This document shows, one piece after another, positions 7,901 through 13,255 of a DNA stretch of 22,674 bases. This DNA is from Flammeovirgaceae bacterium UBA4659. GTDB taxonomy: Bacteria > Bacteroidota > Bacteroidia > Cytophagales > Cyclobacteriaceae. The position numbers and the translations under genes are program-made. The notes beneath the pieces are model-generated. The model was given only the letters and a program-made list of their open reading frames with translations. It had not been told where the DNA came from and did not search any database. Position 1 is the first letter of the stretch; every line of letters starts with the position of its first letter. The stretch covers positions 1 through 22,674 of the forward strand of contig DHLV01000174.1 of assembly GCA_002405445.1 (NCBI GenBank), given 5' to 3'.

Positions 7901-9889
7901 CCCGGGTGTACAGGTGTGCAACTGACAGCAACTGTTGCCGTTGTTGTACTTGCTCCGGGCGATCCGATTTGCGGTGGCACCAATTGTGGCGCCTTTACCA
8001 TTTCAGTGACCGACACCCGACCAACATGTAACAACCAGAACAATGGGCAAATTATCATCACCGTTTCAGGAGGTTCGCCAAATTATGTGGTGACCCTGTC
8101 GGATGCATCCCTTGGCTACAACCGGGCGCTGGTGGGCACAGGGCCATTTGTTTTTGGCAACCTATTGCTCCCAACAGGTGGTTTGTCGCCTTCGCTTAAC
8201 TATCAATATACGGTTTTGGACCAAGCCGGAAATACATGTACCCAACCTTACAGTCTTCCGGTTCAATCAACAGTGCAAGCCACGGCTGCTTCTTTTGTCG
8301 ATGCGCAATGTAACGGGCAGGCAGTAGGAAGCGCACGCATTACCATCACATCCGGTGGCACGCCACCCTATGAGTATTCAGTAGACGGGGGCACTACGTA
8401 TACTGGTGGGCTGGTTTCGGGCAATACAATCAACAACTTACCGCCCAATGGCACATATAACATTTTGATCCGCGACAATGCGACTGATCAATGCCCTGCC
8501 TCTGTTTCGGTAACCATCAACAATGCCAATACGCCTATCGTGGCAACGGTGACCTCAAGCAACGCAACCTGCGCGAATAATGACGGATCAATCACCGTTA
8601 CCGGGGTAAGTGGCGGAGTAGGGCCCTACACTTTCCAATTGGATGGTAACCCCGTGACGTTGGCAACCGGTGGCAAGATCAATAACCTTGCAGGCGGCAA
8701 TTATGTTGTAAGAGTCATTGATGCACAATTGTGTCAGAAGGATTTTCCCGTAACTGTCGTTTTCCCGGGCTTTGTGACAACCACTGTACCGGTGATCACA
8801 CAGCCTGATTGTGCCGGCCAAGGGGTGAACGGAACAATTGGTTTTACGATTCTGACCAGCGGCACATTTACAGTGGGATATACCACCGATCCCATCAACC
8901 AGCCCACTTCATTTGTGGATTATGGAACACTTAATATTTTACTACAGGGTTTGGCCAAAGGGGATTACTACATTTGGATAAAGCCTTATACAGCTACGTG
9001 TGCAACCAAACTGGCGAAGCAAACCGTGACGGGAAGTTTTTCTCAGGTGACACTTGATGCGCCAACTGTTTCATGCGTCAACGGCCTACCTGAAATCCGC
9101 ATCACCAACATCAAAGCAGCAGCCGGGCCTCTCACCATCCAGGTCACCAAGAAAGGTCAAACCGTTCCGGAGAAAATCATCCCACTGGCAACCATTCCTG
9201 CCGGAGCCCTTTATGTCATCCGCGGTGCGGAACTTCCGGCAACGAGGGGTAGCTACATTGTAAACATCGTGCAGAACCAGACCGGGTGCACCATTTCGTC
9301 AGGTAACTTTGATGTTACATACAATGGGTTACTCACCGTGCAGGTTGACAACCTGAAGGCTTCATATCCTGATCTGCCCACGGGCGGATTTGACCTGGTT
9401 AACTTTCTGGGGGGCACACAGCCATACAGTGTCACCATTCGGTTCGATTCAGCCGCAAATCCACAAGTGATACCGACCGACTTTGAACCTCGTACTGAAG
9501 AAGTAACCGAGTTTAATAATGCGTTGCAATTCGTGAAATCATACAAGGCGTTACATGCAGGGCGCTATCACTTAACTGTAACGGAAAAGGACAATTGCGC
9601 ATTGGAATTTGATGTGCGTGTGCCACTGGATTTTGTATTCGATCCCAACACGATCCCAAATGTGTTTACGCCCAATGGTGACGGGGCAAACGAAACCTTT
9701 TTCATTCGCAACATTCCGCCTGGTACCCAGGTAAACATTTCGAGCCGCTGGGGTTCGGAGGTTTTCTCATCAAAAGACTACCAAAACGATTGGGATGGTA
9801 ACAACTACCCTGATGGTGTTTACTTCTACCGCATCAATGCGGCAGGCAACACATTTACCGGATGGGTAGAAATTATTCGCGGAAAGTAG
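1958..9889 (+). CDS. Giant modular secreted adhesin-like protein with PA14-like domain and type B T9SS C-terminal domain
   Basis: The 2643-residue product starts at a GTG overlapping the preceding stop; ATG 1979 is the alternative, but GTG supplies a lysine before the hydrophobic core. The signal peptide ends near A-L-D-S-S-A-Q (about residue 30). By approximate residue: 31-343 SprB-like modules; 344-1306 eleven tandem modules mostly ending V-T-V-N-P; 1309-1473 a PA14-like domain (F-N-L-S-A-D-D-G-V-R-F-Y-V-D-G motif); 1474-1567 Ig-like; 1569-1723 two W-Y-containing Ig-like modules of the kind seen in CHU_C-associated proteins; 1727-1997 three modules with N-G-V-x-Y-Q-L-R or related cores; 2010-2280 SprB-like modules; 2562-2643 the gliding-motility C-terminal domain (P-N-V-F-T-P-N-G-D-G, ending W-V-E-I-I-R-G-K). 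Known of the family: such domains direct export by the type IX system. PA14 often binds glycans. An adhesin or surface-motility role is inferred. Confidence 0.93.
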   Translation: MKAIFSSMNFWAGIFVFCLASLLALDSSAQSTVFTQGSLQVSVFASNPCNGSNNGSIRFTVLGTGDGQPAVLIIVLDGGTFNYPFPTPIPVGSSFTVNSGSLPSNPPASLSPGSYGFFIRDNANLDVINTLGSRPITLTALPNLAANEITRANNSDCSAPNGQVVASITGGSRALAGGGSYTYTWTSSNGLSGLPLTNNNFNGLSNLDLAALLSRAGLPGGTYTLTVQDNFSSCSVSRNFVLADPVPNVYTIISGSGTACSAANFTITLNGSDGTTPLPGASYEILRNGTATGLIFPGTGSAPFNMVFPTGSFSNGDVLTVRASNGICTPRIMTGSVTLNIAASPTAAALSGTTTICSGQSTNLSVAITGGTAPFAFTIGGFGSVTGYSSGAPISVSPATTTNYTLTGLVTDANGCTVTGSGTATVTVNPTPTATISATPTTICGGSSSTLTFNLTGTGPFNVSYSDGTSSFNLSGISNGHTVNVTPPVTRTYTITGISDASGCVGVSGATATVTVNTPPTSAVLSGTTTICAGQSTNLSVAIVGGAPPYSFTIAGVGPIGGYISGSSISVSPVVTTSYSITGNVTDANGCTVAGTGSATVTVNPRPVAAIAASPAALCTGGSSTLSFTLTGTAPFNVSYSDGVGTFNLVGISSGHTVSVSPTTATTYTITALSDATSCTGLSGPSTTVTVNPSPTAAVLSGNNTICAGASANLVVNITSGTAPYSFSITGVGPITGYVSGTAIPVSPATTTTYTLSSTVTDAAGCTVTGTGAALVTVNPLPLASVSATPATLCSSASSTLTFNLTGTAPFAVTYTDGTTTFNLTGISSGHTVSVNPIVTTTYTITGVTDATTCAGAAGASASVSVNPSPASAVLSGTTSICAGQSTNLTVSITGGVGPYSFTIAGIGLISSYTSGSPIAVNPAATTTYSITGVVSDVNGCTVAGSGSATVTVRPLPTAVVSGGGSVCAGFPLPNVTFTFTGNAPFTFTWTDGTTPSTVNNHPSTTFTIPTAAAGTYSVTALTDANGCIATSLGTPVVVTVNPAITAAVLSGTTTICSGQTANLVVTITGGTGPFSFTITGLGLVSGYTSGTNIPVSPGTTTNYSLSGNVTDSFACSQTGSGTATVTVNPAPTASVAASPVAICNGASSTLTFSLTGSGPFNVTYSDGGSTFNLVGISNGHTVSVSPTVSTTYTITAATDATACSGVITGSGATVTVNSGITSAILSGTASVCSGSSANLSVVITGGTGPYSMTIANVGPVTNYTSGNPIAVSPAVTTVYSITGVVTDAFGCTVAGSGSATVTVNPVPVSIAPGTDTWIGDVYDDATNAATPYQNGVTFAAGRYRGYITETDIAGFGTSTYNTSTDAFDLNFGSAIPLAATNVCGNYSNQYSIRLQMNKNFATAGQYTFNLSADDGVRFYVDGVLQTLSPANSFSDHPYTAYSTSPICLTAGNHNLVIEYYENLGFSRLTFGYSSVATPVASVSVSVAGSTICAGTNTTFTAVPTNGGATPSYQWKKNGSNVGVNSSTYADNALVNGDVITVEMTSSLSCVTPVSVASAPITMTVNPAPVSPLVAGLSYCQNATAPPLTATGVNLLWYTALTGGTGSASAPTPSTTTVGVTSFFVSQTVSGCESSRAQLDVTVNAGPGAPTVANVNYCVGNVATPLSATGTSLLWYTGSTGGVGSTTAPTPSTAAAGTTSFYVSQTVSGCESTRAQLDVAVSNPPSSGLGVSAAIANVCTGGSTVINVAASQNGVNYQLRNGLIAIGASVAGTGSAIALPTGTLTATTTFNVLASNASGPCAPVQLTATATVIVGGTVNAGLAVAPLTASVCSGSSTSVRITSSEVGITYQLRDNATNTAVGLSAAGTGGNLDMPTGNLTANTTFNILASNGTCSIVLTNLATVNVSAGANIALAVTGPAPGICPGNSATISVVSSENGVSYQLRVGVTNVGTAQVGNGATLSFNTGNVAATTTFNVFATPPGCTGVQLTATVAVVVLAPGDPICGGTNCGAFTISVTDTRPTCNNQNNGQIIITVSGGSPNYVVTLSDASLGYNRALVGTGPFVFGNLLLPTGGLSPSLNYQYTVLDQAGNTCTQPYSLPVQSTVQATAASFVDAQCNGQAVGSARITITSGGTPPYEYSVDGGTTYTGGLVSGNTINNLPPNGTYNILIRDNATDQCPASVSVTINNANTPIVATVTSSNATCANNDGSITVTGVSGGVGPYTFQLDGNPVTLATGGKINNLAGGNYVVRVIDAQLCQKDFPVTVVFPGFVTTTVPVITQPDCAGQGVNGTIGFTILTSGTFTVGYTTDPINQPTSFVDYGTLNILLQGLAKGDYYIWIKPYTATCATKLAKQTVTGSFSQVTLDAPTVSCVNGLPEIRITNIKAAAGPLTIQVTKKGQTVPEKIIPLATIPAGALYVIRGAELPATRGSYIVNIVQNQTGCTISSGNFDVTYNGLLTVQVDNLKASYPDLPTGGFDLVNFLGGTQPYSVTIRFDSAANPQVIPTDFEPRTEEVTEFNNALQFVKSYKALHAGRYHLTVTEKDNCALEFDVRVPLDFVFDPNTIPNVFTPNGDGANETFFIRNIPPGTQVNISSRWGSEVFSSKDYQNDWDGNNYPDGVYFYRINAAGNTFTGWVEIIRGK
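2988..5875 (+). repeat. Tandem array of eleven alternating ~260-base modules (A-B-A-B-A-B-A-C-A-B-A)
   Basis: Within the giant gene, type A modules begin near 2988, 3511, 4033, 4558, 5084 and 5611. They share A-V-L-S-G-T-T-T-I-C-x-G-Q and end G-S-G-x-A-T-V-T-V-N-P. Type B modules begin near 3247, 3769, 4291 and 5347 and share T-L-T-F-x-L-T-G-x-x-P-F-N-V-x-Y-S-D-G and G-I-S-x-G-H-T-V-x-V. A divergent module C occupies a B position near 4816-5083. The A-plus-B period is about 522 bases. DNA copies are similar but clearly diverged, so the array is old or under selection against identity. Confidence 0.85.
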
Positions 9890-9909
9890 TTCAAACACAG
9901 AGCAGGGCG

Positions 9910-10920
9910 CTAGATGCTGCTCAAAAATTGCATCGTATCAATATTGTCAGCATAATCCCAAACCCGGGGTTGTTGTGAATGGCCGAAGGGTACACCGTTT
10001 CTAAACCAGCCGTTGGCTGAAACAATGCACTGTATTTTGTCAGCGTGTAAGTCAATTTTTTTATCCAGATCAGCTAAGTTGTTGTAGAACTCATAGTACA
10101 CTACAGCTATCGGTGATACCGGTGATGTGTTTTCAGCGAACACTACCACGCCATTGTCAAAGAATGGCAAAAGGTTCACCAGCAAAATGGCACGCTGATA
10201 GGTATAGTTGTTGGCAAACTTGTGGTGTTGGGCAACATACCCGAATGACTCCCACGCACGCATCAGTCGTTTGATGTCGAATCCCTGCGGCAAGAAAACC
10301 TTAGAAACATTTCGGCACCCCAATCCAAAATAGTCAAAAACATCGCAACCAAGTGCAGTAAGTTCTTGGTCTGATTCTCCACCCATGATTACCGCGCATG
10401 AACTTCTGTTTTTGCGGATCAGGTGCGGAATGTTTCTGAAATAGTATTCAAAATAGCGGGCTGTATTGTCGCTTCCGGTGGCAATCACTGCATCCACATC
10501 ACGCAACCGATCGTCTGTTGATACGTATGCAACAAACCGCTGCTCAATCTTCATCAATTCCTCCATGGTAAACGCCATCAGTGCGGTGTCTTGTGAGCTA
10601 AGTTTTGCTTTCAGCCGGTGGCCCGACAATAGTACACACATCAGATCATGAAAGCCTACCAGCGGGATGTTCCCTGCCATCGCAACCCCTACGACCTTTG
10701 GGGTGGAAGCAGCAAAAGAGTATTTGCTCAACCATTGGGTGAGGGCTGATTGATCCAGAAATTTGCAAATGCCACTTAGGGCACGCGAACAGTTTTCGTC
10801 CGTGAACCACGGGTTTTCAGCCTTTGCCCGCTGCAGCAAAGCCGCTTTTTCATCGGGCTGCAAACTTTGCAAACGGTTGCCAAGACGAGCGAAGGCCGCT
10901 ACCCTGTGTTCTAATGTCAT
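9910..10920 (-). CDS. Acyl-CoA reductase (LuxC-like family)
   Basis: The 336-residue cytoplasmic protein resembles the LuxC/acyl-CoA reductase family, which reduces fatty acyl-CoA or acyl-ACP to aldehyde with NAD(P)H through a cysteine thioester. Visible features are A-G-N-I-P-L-V-G (residues 82-89), the nucleotide-binding-like I-A-T-G-S-D-N-T-A-R-Y-F (146-157) and the likely catalytic Cys202 in G-L-G-C-R-N-V-S-K. The protein is shorter than typical LuxC (about 480), as I recall for Bacteroidota members. It is divergent from a ferredoxin gene across 107 bases and convergent with the giant adhesin gene (20 bases apart). The head-to-head pairing suggests a shared redox or lipid function, but this is inference. 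No fatty-acid reductase partners (LuxD/LuxE) are visible, so the physiological substrate is open. Confidence 0.88.
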   Translation of the reverse strand: MTLEHRVAAFARLGNRLQSLQPDEKAALLQRAKAENPWFTDENCSRALSGICKFLDQSALTQWLSKYSFAASTPKVVGVAMAGNIPLVGFHDLMCVLLSGHRLKAKLSSQDTALMAFTMEELMKIEQRFVAYVSTDDRLRDVDAVIATGSDNTARYFEYYFRNIPHLIRKNRSSCAVIMGGESDQELTALGCDVFDYFGLGCRNVSKVFLPQGFDIKRLMRAWESFGYVAQHHKFANNYTYQRAILLVNLLPFFDNGVVVFAENTSPVSPIAVVYYEFYNNLADLDKKIDLHADKIQCIVSANGWFRNGVPFGHSQQPRVWDYADNIDTMQFLSSI

Positions 10921-10958
10921 TTTATTTGTGCTCTTAAACTTTTAGCCCGTGGGGTTGT

Positions 10959-10989
10959 TTTGAAGTAAGTTTTGTGGGCTGTATTTTTG
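10959..10989 (+). promoter_or_regulatory. Predicted ferredoxin promoter, Bacteroidota type
   Basis: TTTG (10959-10962), a spacer of exactly 19 bases, and TATTTTTG (10982-10989) give a complete match to the consensus TTTG-N19-TAnnTTTG. Transcription should start near 10994-10996, leaving a leader of about 32 bases before the ATG at 11028. Confidence 0.75.
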
Positions 10990-11027
10990 CAGCGATTTTA
11001 GTCTAAAAACACAAGAATTAAGGGTTT

Positions 11028-11384
11028 ATGGCAATAAAAATAACAGACGAGTGCATCAACTGCGGTGCGTGTGAGCCAGAATGCCCAAATACGGCCATTT
11101 ATGAGGGGGGCAGAGAGTGGACCTGGGCGGGTGGCACAGCACTCACGCAAGTGATAAACGAAGATGGCACCATATCGGATGCAAAAGAAAACCGAACCCC
11201 GGTTTCAGATGAATTCTATTACATCGTATCAGGCAAGTGCACCGAGTGTACGGGCTTTCATGAAGAGCCTCAATGCGCTGCCGTTTGCCCCGTAGATTGT
11301 TGTGTACCAGACCCCGACCACGTGGAATCTAAAGACGTGTTGATGGCTCGCAAAGCCTATTTGCACAACGAGCAGTTAGCGTGA
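11028..11384 (+). CDS. 2[4Fe-4S] ferredoxin (YfhL / Alvin-type) with a central insertion
   Basis: The 118-residue cytoplasmic protein has two cluster motifs: C9-x2-C12-x2-C15-x3-C19-P and C71-x2-C74-x8-C83-x3-C87-P. The second, with eight residues between its second and third cysteines, is typical of the Allochromatium/YfhL ferredoxin type, where two low-potential clusters carry electrons. Residues 9-25 and 70-92 align by eye with E. coli YfhL as I remember it. Between the motifs is an insertion of roughly 34 residues (about 29-67) containing R-E-W-T-W-A-G-G-T, absent from YfhL. Extra cysteines C91 and C92 follow. The gene has its own strong promoter and is divergent from the acyl-CoA reductase, which may be its electron partner (inference). 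Confidence 0.92.
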   Translation: MAIKITDECINCGACEPECPNTAIYEGGREWTWAGGTALTQVINEDGTISDAKENRTPVSDEFYYIVSGKCTECTGFHEEPQCAAVCPVDCCVPDPDHVESKDVLMARKAYLHNEQLA

Positions 11385-11436
11385 ATCCGCTTGCCGCAGT
11401 AACGTTGCCGGCTCTCAACTCAACATTTGAAATACG

Positions 11437-11455
11437 CTCCAAACCATTTTTGGAG
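11437..11455. repeat. Inverted repeat between convergent genes
   Basis: CTCCAAA (11437-11443), loop CCATT, TTTGGAG (11449-11455) form a 7-bp stem between the ferredoxin gene and the leftward DUF58 gene. Neither strand shows the immediate T-run expected of an intrinsic terminator, so termination of the ferredoxin transcript here is only possible. Confidence 0.4.
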
Positions 11456-11461
11456 GGAGCC

Positions 11462-11575
11462 TCAAAAAAACTTGTGGAATTGATTAACTGCCAGTAGATG
11501 TTTTTCTCTCGGGCAGACGTTGTATCTCACCTTCAACTTCGGGATAAAATCTACAACGATTGGCTTGTTCTTCAT
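11462..11575 (-). CDS. Candidate 37-residue small ORF after the DUF58 gene
   Basis: ATG at 11573-11575 opens a 37-codon frame three bases after the TAG of the DUF58 gene, on the same strand, ending at TGA (11462-11464). The product starts MKNKPIVVDFIPKLKVRY and is basic, with one cysteine and no membrane segment. The close spacing is what one expects of a coupled second cistron. There is no family recognition or other support, so it may be a chance frame. Confidence 0.2.
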   Translation of the reverse strand: MKNKPIVVDFIPKLKVRYNVCPREKHLLAVNQFHKFF

Positions 11576-11578
11576 TGA

Positions 11579-12484
11579 CTAGCGAACCTTTGCCCGTTTG
11601 ATCAAATATGCCTGCAATACCTCGTAATAGTGTTGATTTGCATTTACCGATACAAAGTCAATTTTAAGTTGGTGACACCGGATTTTCAATTCGGAATGCA
11701 GTGTTTTGAGTTGTGTTTCGTATTTCTCTTTAATGTCAGAAGGGTTTAGCTTCAATTTTTCACCGTTCTCCAGGTCAATAAATTCATGAGGCCGGTCAGC
11801 AAATTCAAACCCAAGTTCAGTGCGATGGTCAGTGATATGAAAGAGTAATACCTCGTGTTTGTTGTGCTTCAGGTGCTGCAGCGCTTTGAATATTTCCTCA
11901 TGGCGATCGGTTTCCTCAAACATATCGCTGAAGATAATCACCAACGAGCGCCTGTGAATTTTTTCGGCAATTTCATGGAGCACATGTGCCACATGCGTCA
12001 CCCTTTGTGGGGGCTGCCCTTGCAACCTGTTCTCCAAAAGAGTAAACAATTTGTTGAGATGAACGGATGAGGACTTGATTGGTGTGAAGTCATCCACCCG
12101 GTCGCTGAAAATGCAGGCACCTACGGCATCGCGTTGCTTGTGCAACAGGTAGGCCAGGGCTGCCCCGGCATAAATGCTAAACTTGATCTTGGCGTTGCTT
12201 TCCTTGGGGTAATACATGGATGGTGAGCCATCGATCACCAACAGGCAGCGCAGGTTCGTCTCCTCCTCATACTGCTTGGTGTACAGCCTGTCTGTTCGAG
12301 CAAATACCTTCCAATCTATATGGCGCGTGCTTTGCCCCTCATTGTAAAGTCGGTGTTCCGCAAATTCAACCGAAAAGCCGTGGTAGGGCGACTTGTGAAG
12401 GCCGGTGATAAATCCCTCTACAAGTTGCTTGGCCATCAGCTCAAGGCTTGCTGATTGCCGTATTTCTGCTAAAGTTGACCCCAT
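11579..12484 (-). CDS. DUF58-domain protein with von Willebrand A-like fold
   Basis: The 301-residue soluble protein has the DUF58 signature H-R-L-Y-N-E-G (44-50), R-H-I-D-W-K-V-F-A-R-T (54-64) and Y-E-E-E-T-N (72-77), then a metal-site-like D85-x-S87-x-S89 in V-I-D-G-S-P-S-M. Family knowledge: DUF58 proteins usually work with MoxR-type AAA+ ATPases and BatA-like VWA proteins in envelope stress or enzyme maturation. No MoxR or VWA partner lies in this window, so the gene looks isolated here. The ATG at 12482-12484 is the natural start, divergent from the PUR-alpha-like gene by 110 bases. A promoter on this strand could not be fixed. Confidence 0.88.
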   Translation of the reverse strand: MGSTLAEIRQSASLELMAKQLVEGFITGLHKSPYHGFSVEFAEHRLYNEGQSTRHIDWKVFARTDRLYTKQYEEETNLRCLLVIDGSPSMYYPKESNAKIKFSIYAGAALAYLLHKQRDAVGACIFSDRVDDFTPIKSSSVHLNKLFTLLENRLQGQPPQRVTHVAHVLHEIAEKIHRRSLVIIFSDMFEETDRHEEIFKALQHLKHNKHEVLLFHITDHRTELGFEFADRPHEFIDLENGEKLKLNPSDIKEKYETQLKTLHSELKIRCHQLKIDFVSVNANQHYYEVLQAYLIKRAKVR

Positions 12485-12528
12485 TTAGGGCGAATAAACG
12501 GATAAACACTTAAAAATCGTATGTATTG

Positions 12529-12559
12529 TTTGCAATAAATTTTGAAAATACTACCTTCG
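12529..12559 (+). promoter_or_regulatory. Predicted promoter of the PUR-alpha-like gene
   Basis: TTTG (12529-12532), a 19-base spacer, and TACCTTCG (12552-12559) match the Bacteroidota consensus TTTG-N19-TAnnTTTG with one mismatch in the -7 box. The inferred start near 12565 gives a leader of about 30 bases before the GTG at 12595. Confidence 0.65.
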
Positions 12560-12594
12560 AATTACCCAAAGGTACCTAAACCAAAACCAGAACC

Positions 12595-12954
12595 GTGGAA
12601 GACCATAAAACAAATGGCCGTGATGAGATTTTCTCAGAAAAAGTGAAGGCCGGCAAAAGAACGTATTTTTTCGATGTGAAATCAACCCGTAGCAGTGATT
12701 ACTATGTCACGATTACGGAGAGCAAGAAGAGGTTCAACAAGGACGATGAAGGATTTACCTACGAAAAGCACAAGATCTTCCTATATAAAGAGGATTTTAA
12801 GAAGTTTTTGGAGGCACTGACTAACACTGTAAACCATGTAAAGGAATTGATGCCCGATGTCGATTTTGATTCCTTCGACCAACGGGAGGAAAGCAATGGG
12901 GTAACTGTAGAAGCTTCCAATAAGTCGGGTGAGACTGAACTGCGCTGGGATTAA
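12595..12954 (+). CDS. PUR-alpha-like single-stranded nucleic acid-binding protein (DUF3276 family)
   Basis: The 119-residue product matches the small PUR family shared by Bacteroidota and spirochaetes: E-I-F-S-E-K-V-K-A-G-K-R-T-Y-F-F-D-V-K (residues 11-29), then D-Y-Y-V-T-I-T-E-S-K-K-R-F. Family knowledge: PUR repeats bind purine-rich single-stranded DNA or RNA, and a crystal structure exists for the Borrelia homologue. The first in-frame start is GTG at 12595, since TAA at 12577-12579 closes the frame upstream and no ATG precedes the domain; the start is therefore decided as GTG. It stands alone, with its own promoter and a strong terminator, so it is probably monocistronic. The acidic C-terminal tail (about residue 88 onward) may be disordered. 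Its cellular target is unknown. Confidence 0.9.
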   Translation: MEDHKTNGRDEIFSEKVKAGKRTYFFDVKSTRSSDYYVTITESKKRFNKDDEGFTYEKHKIFLYKEDFKKFLEALTNTVNHVKELMPDVDFDSFDQREESNGVTVEASNKSGETELRWD

Positions 12955-12982
12955 GATTTTACCTATACCTAAACCTGAAGAG

Positions 12983-13012
12983 GCCTCGGGAAACTGAGGC
13001 TTTTTCTTTTTT
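12983..13012 (+). terminator. Rho-independent terminator of the PUR-alpha-like gene
   Basis: GCCTCGG (12983-12989), a GAAA tetraloop, and CTGAGGC (12994-13000) form a 7-bp stem with one G-T pair, followed at once by TTTTTCTTTTTT. It sits 28 bases after the stop codon and is the clearest terminator in the window. Confidence 0.9.
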
Positions 13013-13255
13013 GGTCGGTCTTTTTTACGTAGTAGAGTATCTAGTGCACTCACATCACTCATGCCTGCCCTCAACTCTCGCCCCCCATCGCAAAAACCGG
13101 GCAACAGATTGACGTATTTCAGGTGCAGGCAATAACTTATTGGTGGCATGCGGCACAACAGGTAATTCTTTTCAGTTTGTGGTATTCACCATCGATGATG
13201 TGGATTTATTTTCTTTTTTTCTGAGATTTACAAGCTCATTTCAACCCCTTTTGCT
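13013..13255. other. Intergenic region upstream of the S9 peptidase gene
   Basis: With the terminator region this makes about 300 bases between genes. TTTG at 13176-13179 could be a -33 element, but no TAnnTTTG follows at the right distance. Open frames on the minus strand (12781-13158) lack recognisable features and overlap the terminator. I see no RNA gene or repeat. Confidence 0.4.

Noticed and set aside
9900..9922. GAGCAG ... CTGCTC inverted repeat between the adhesin and reductase genes as a terminator
   Set aside because: Six-base stem with an 11-base loop, no T-run on either strand, and it overlaps the reductase stop codon.
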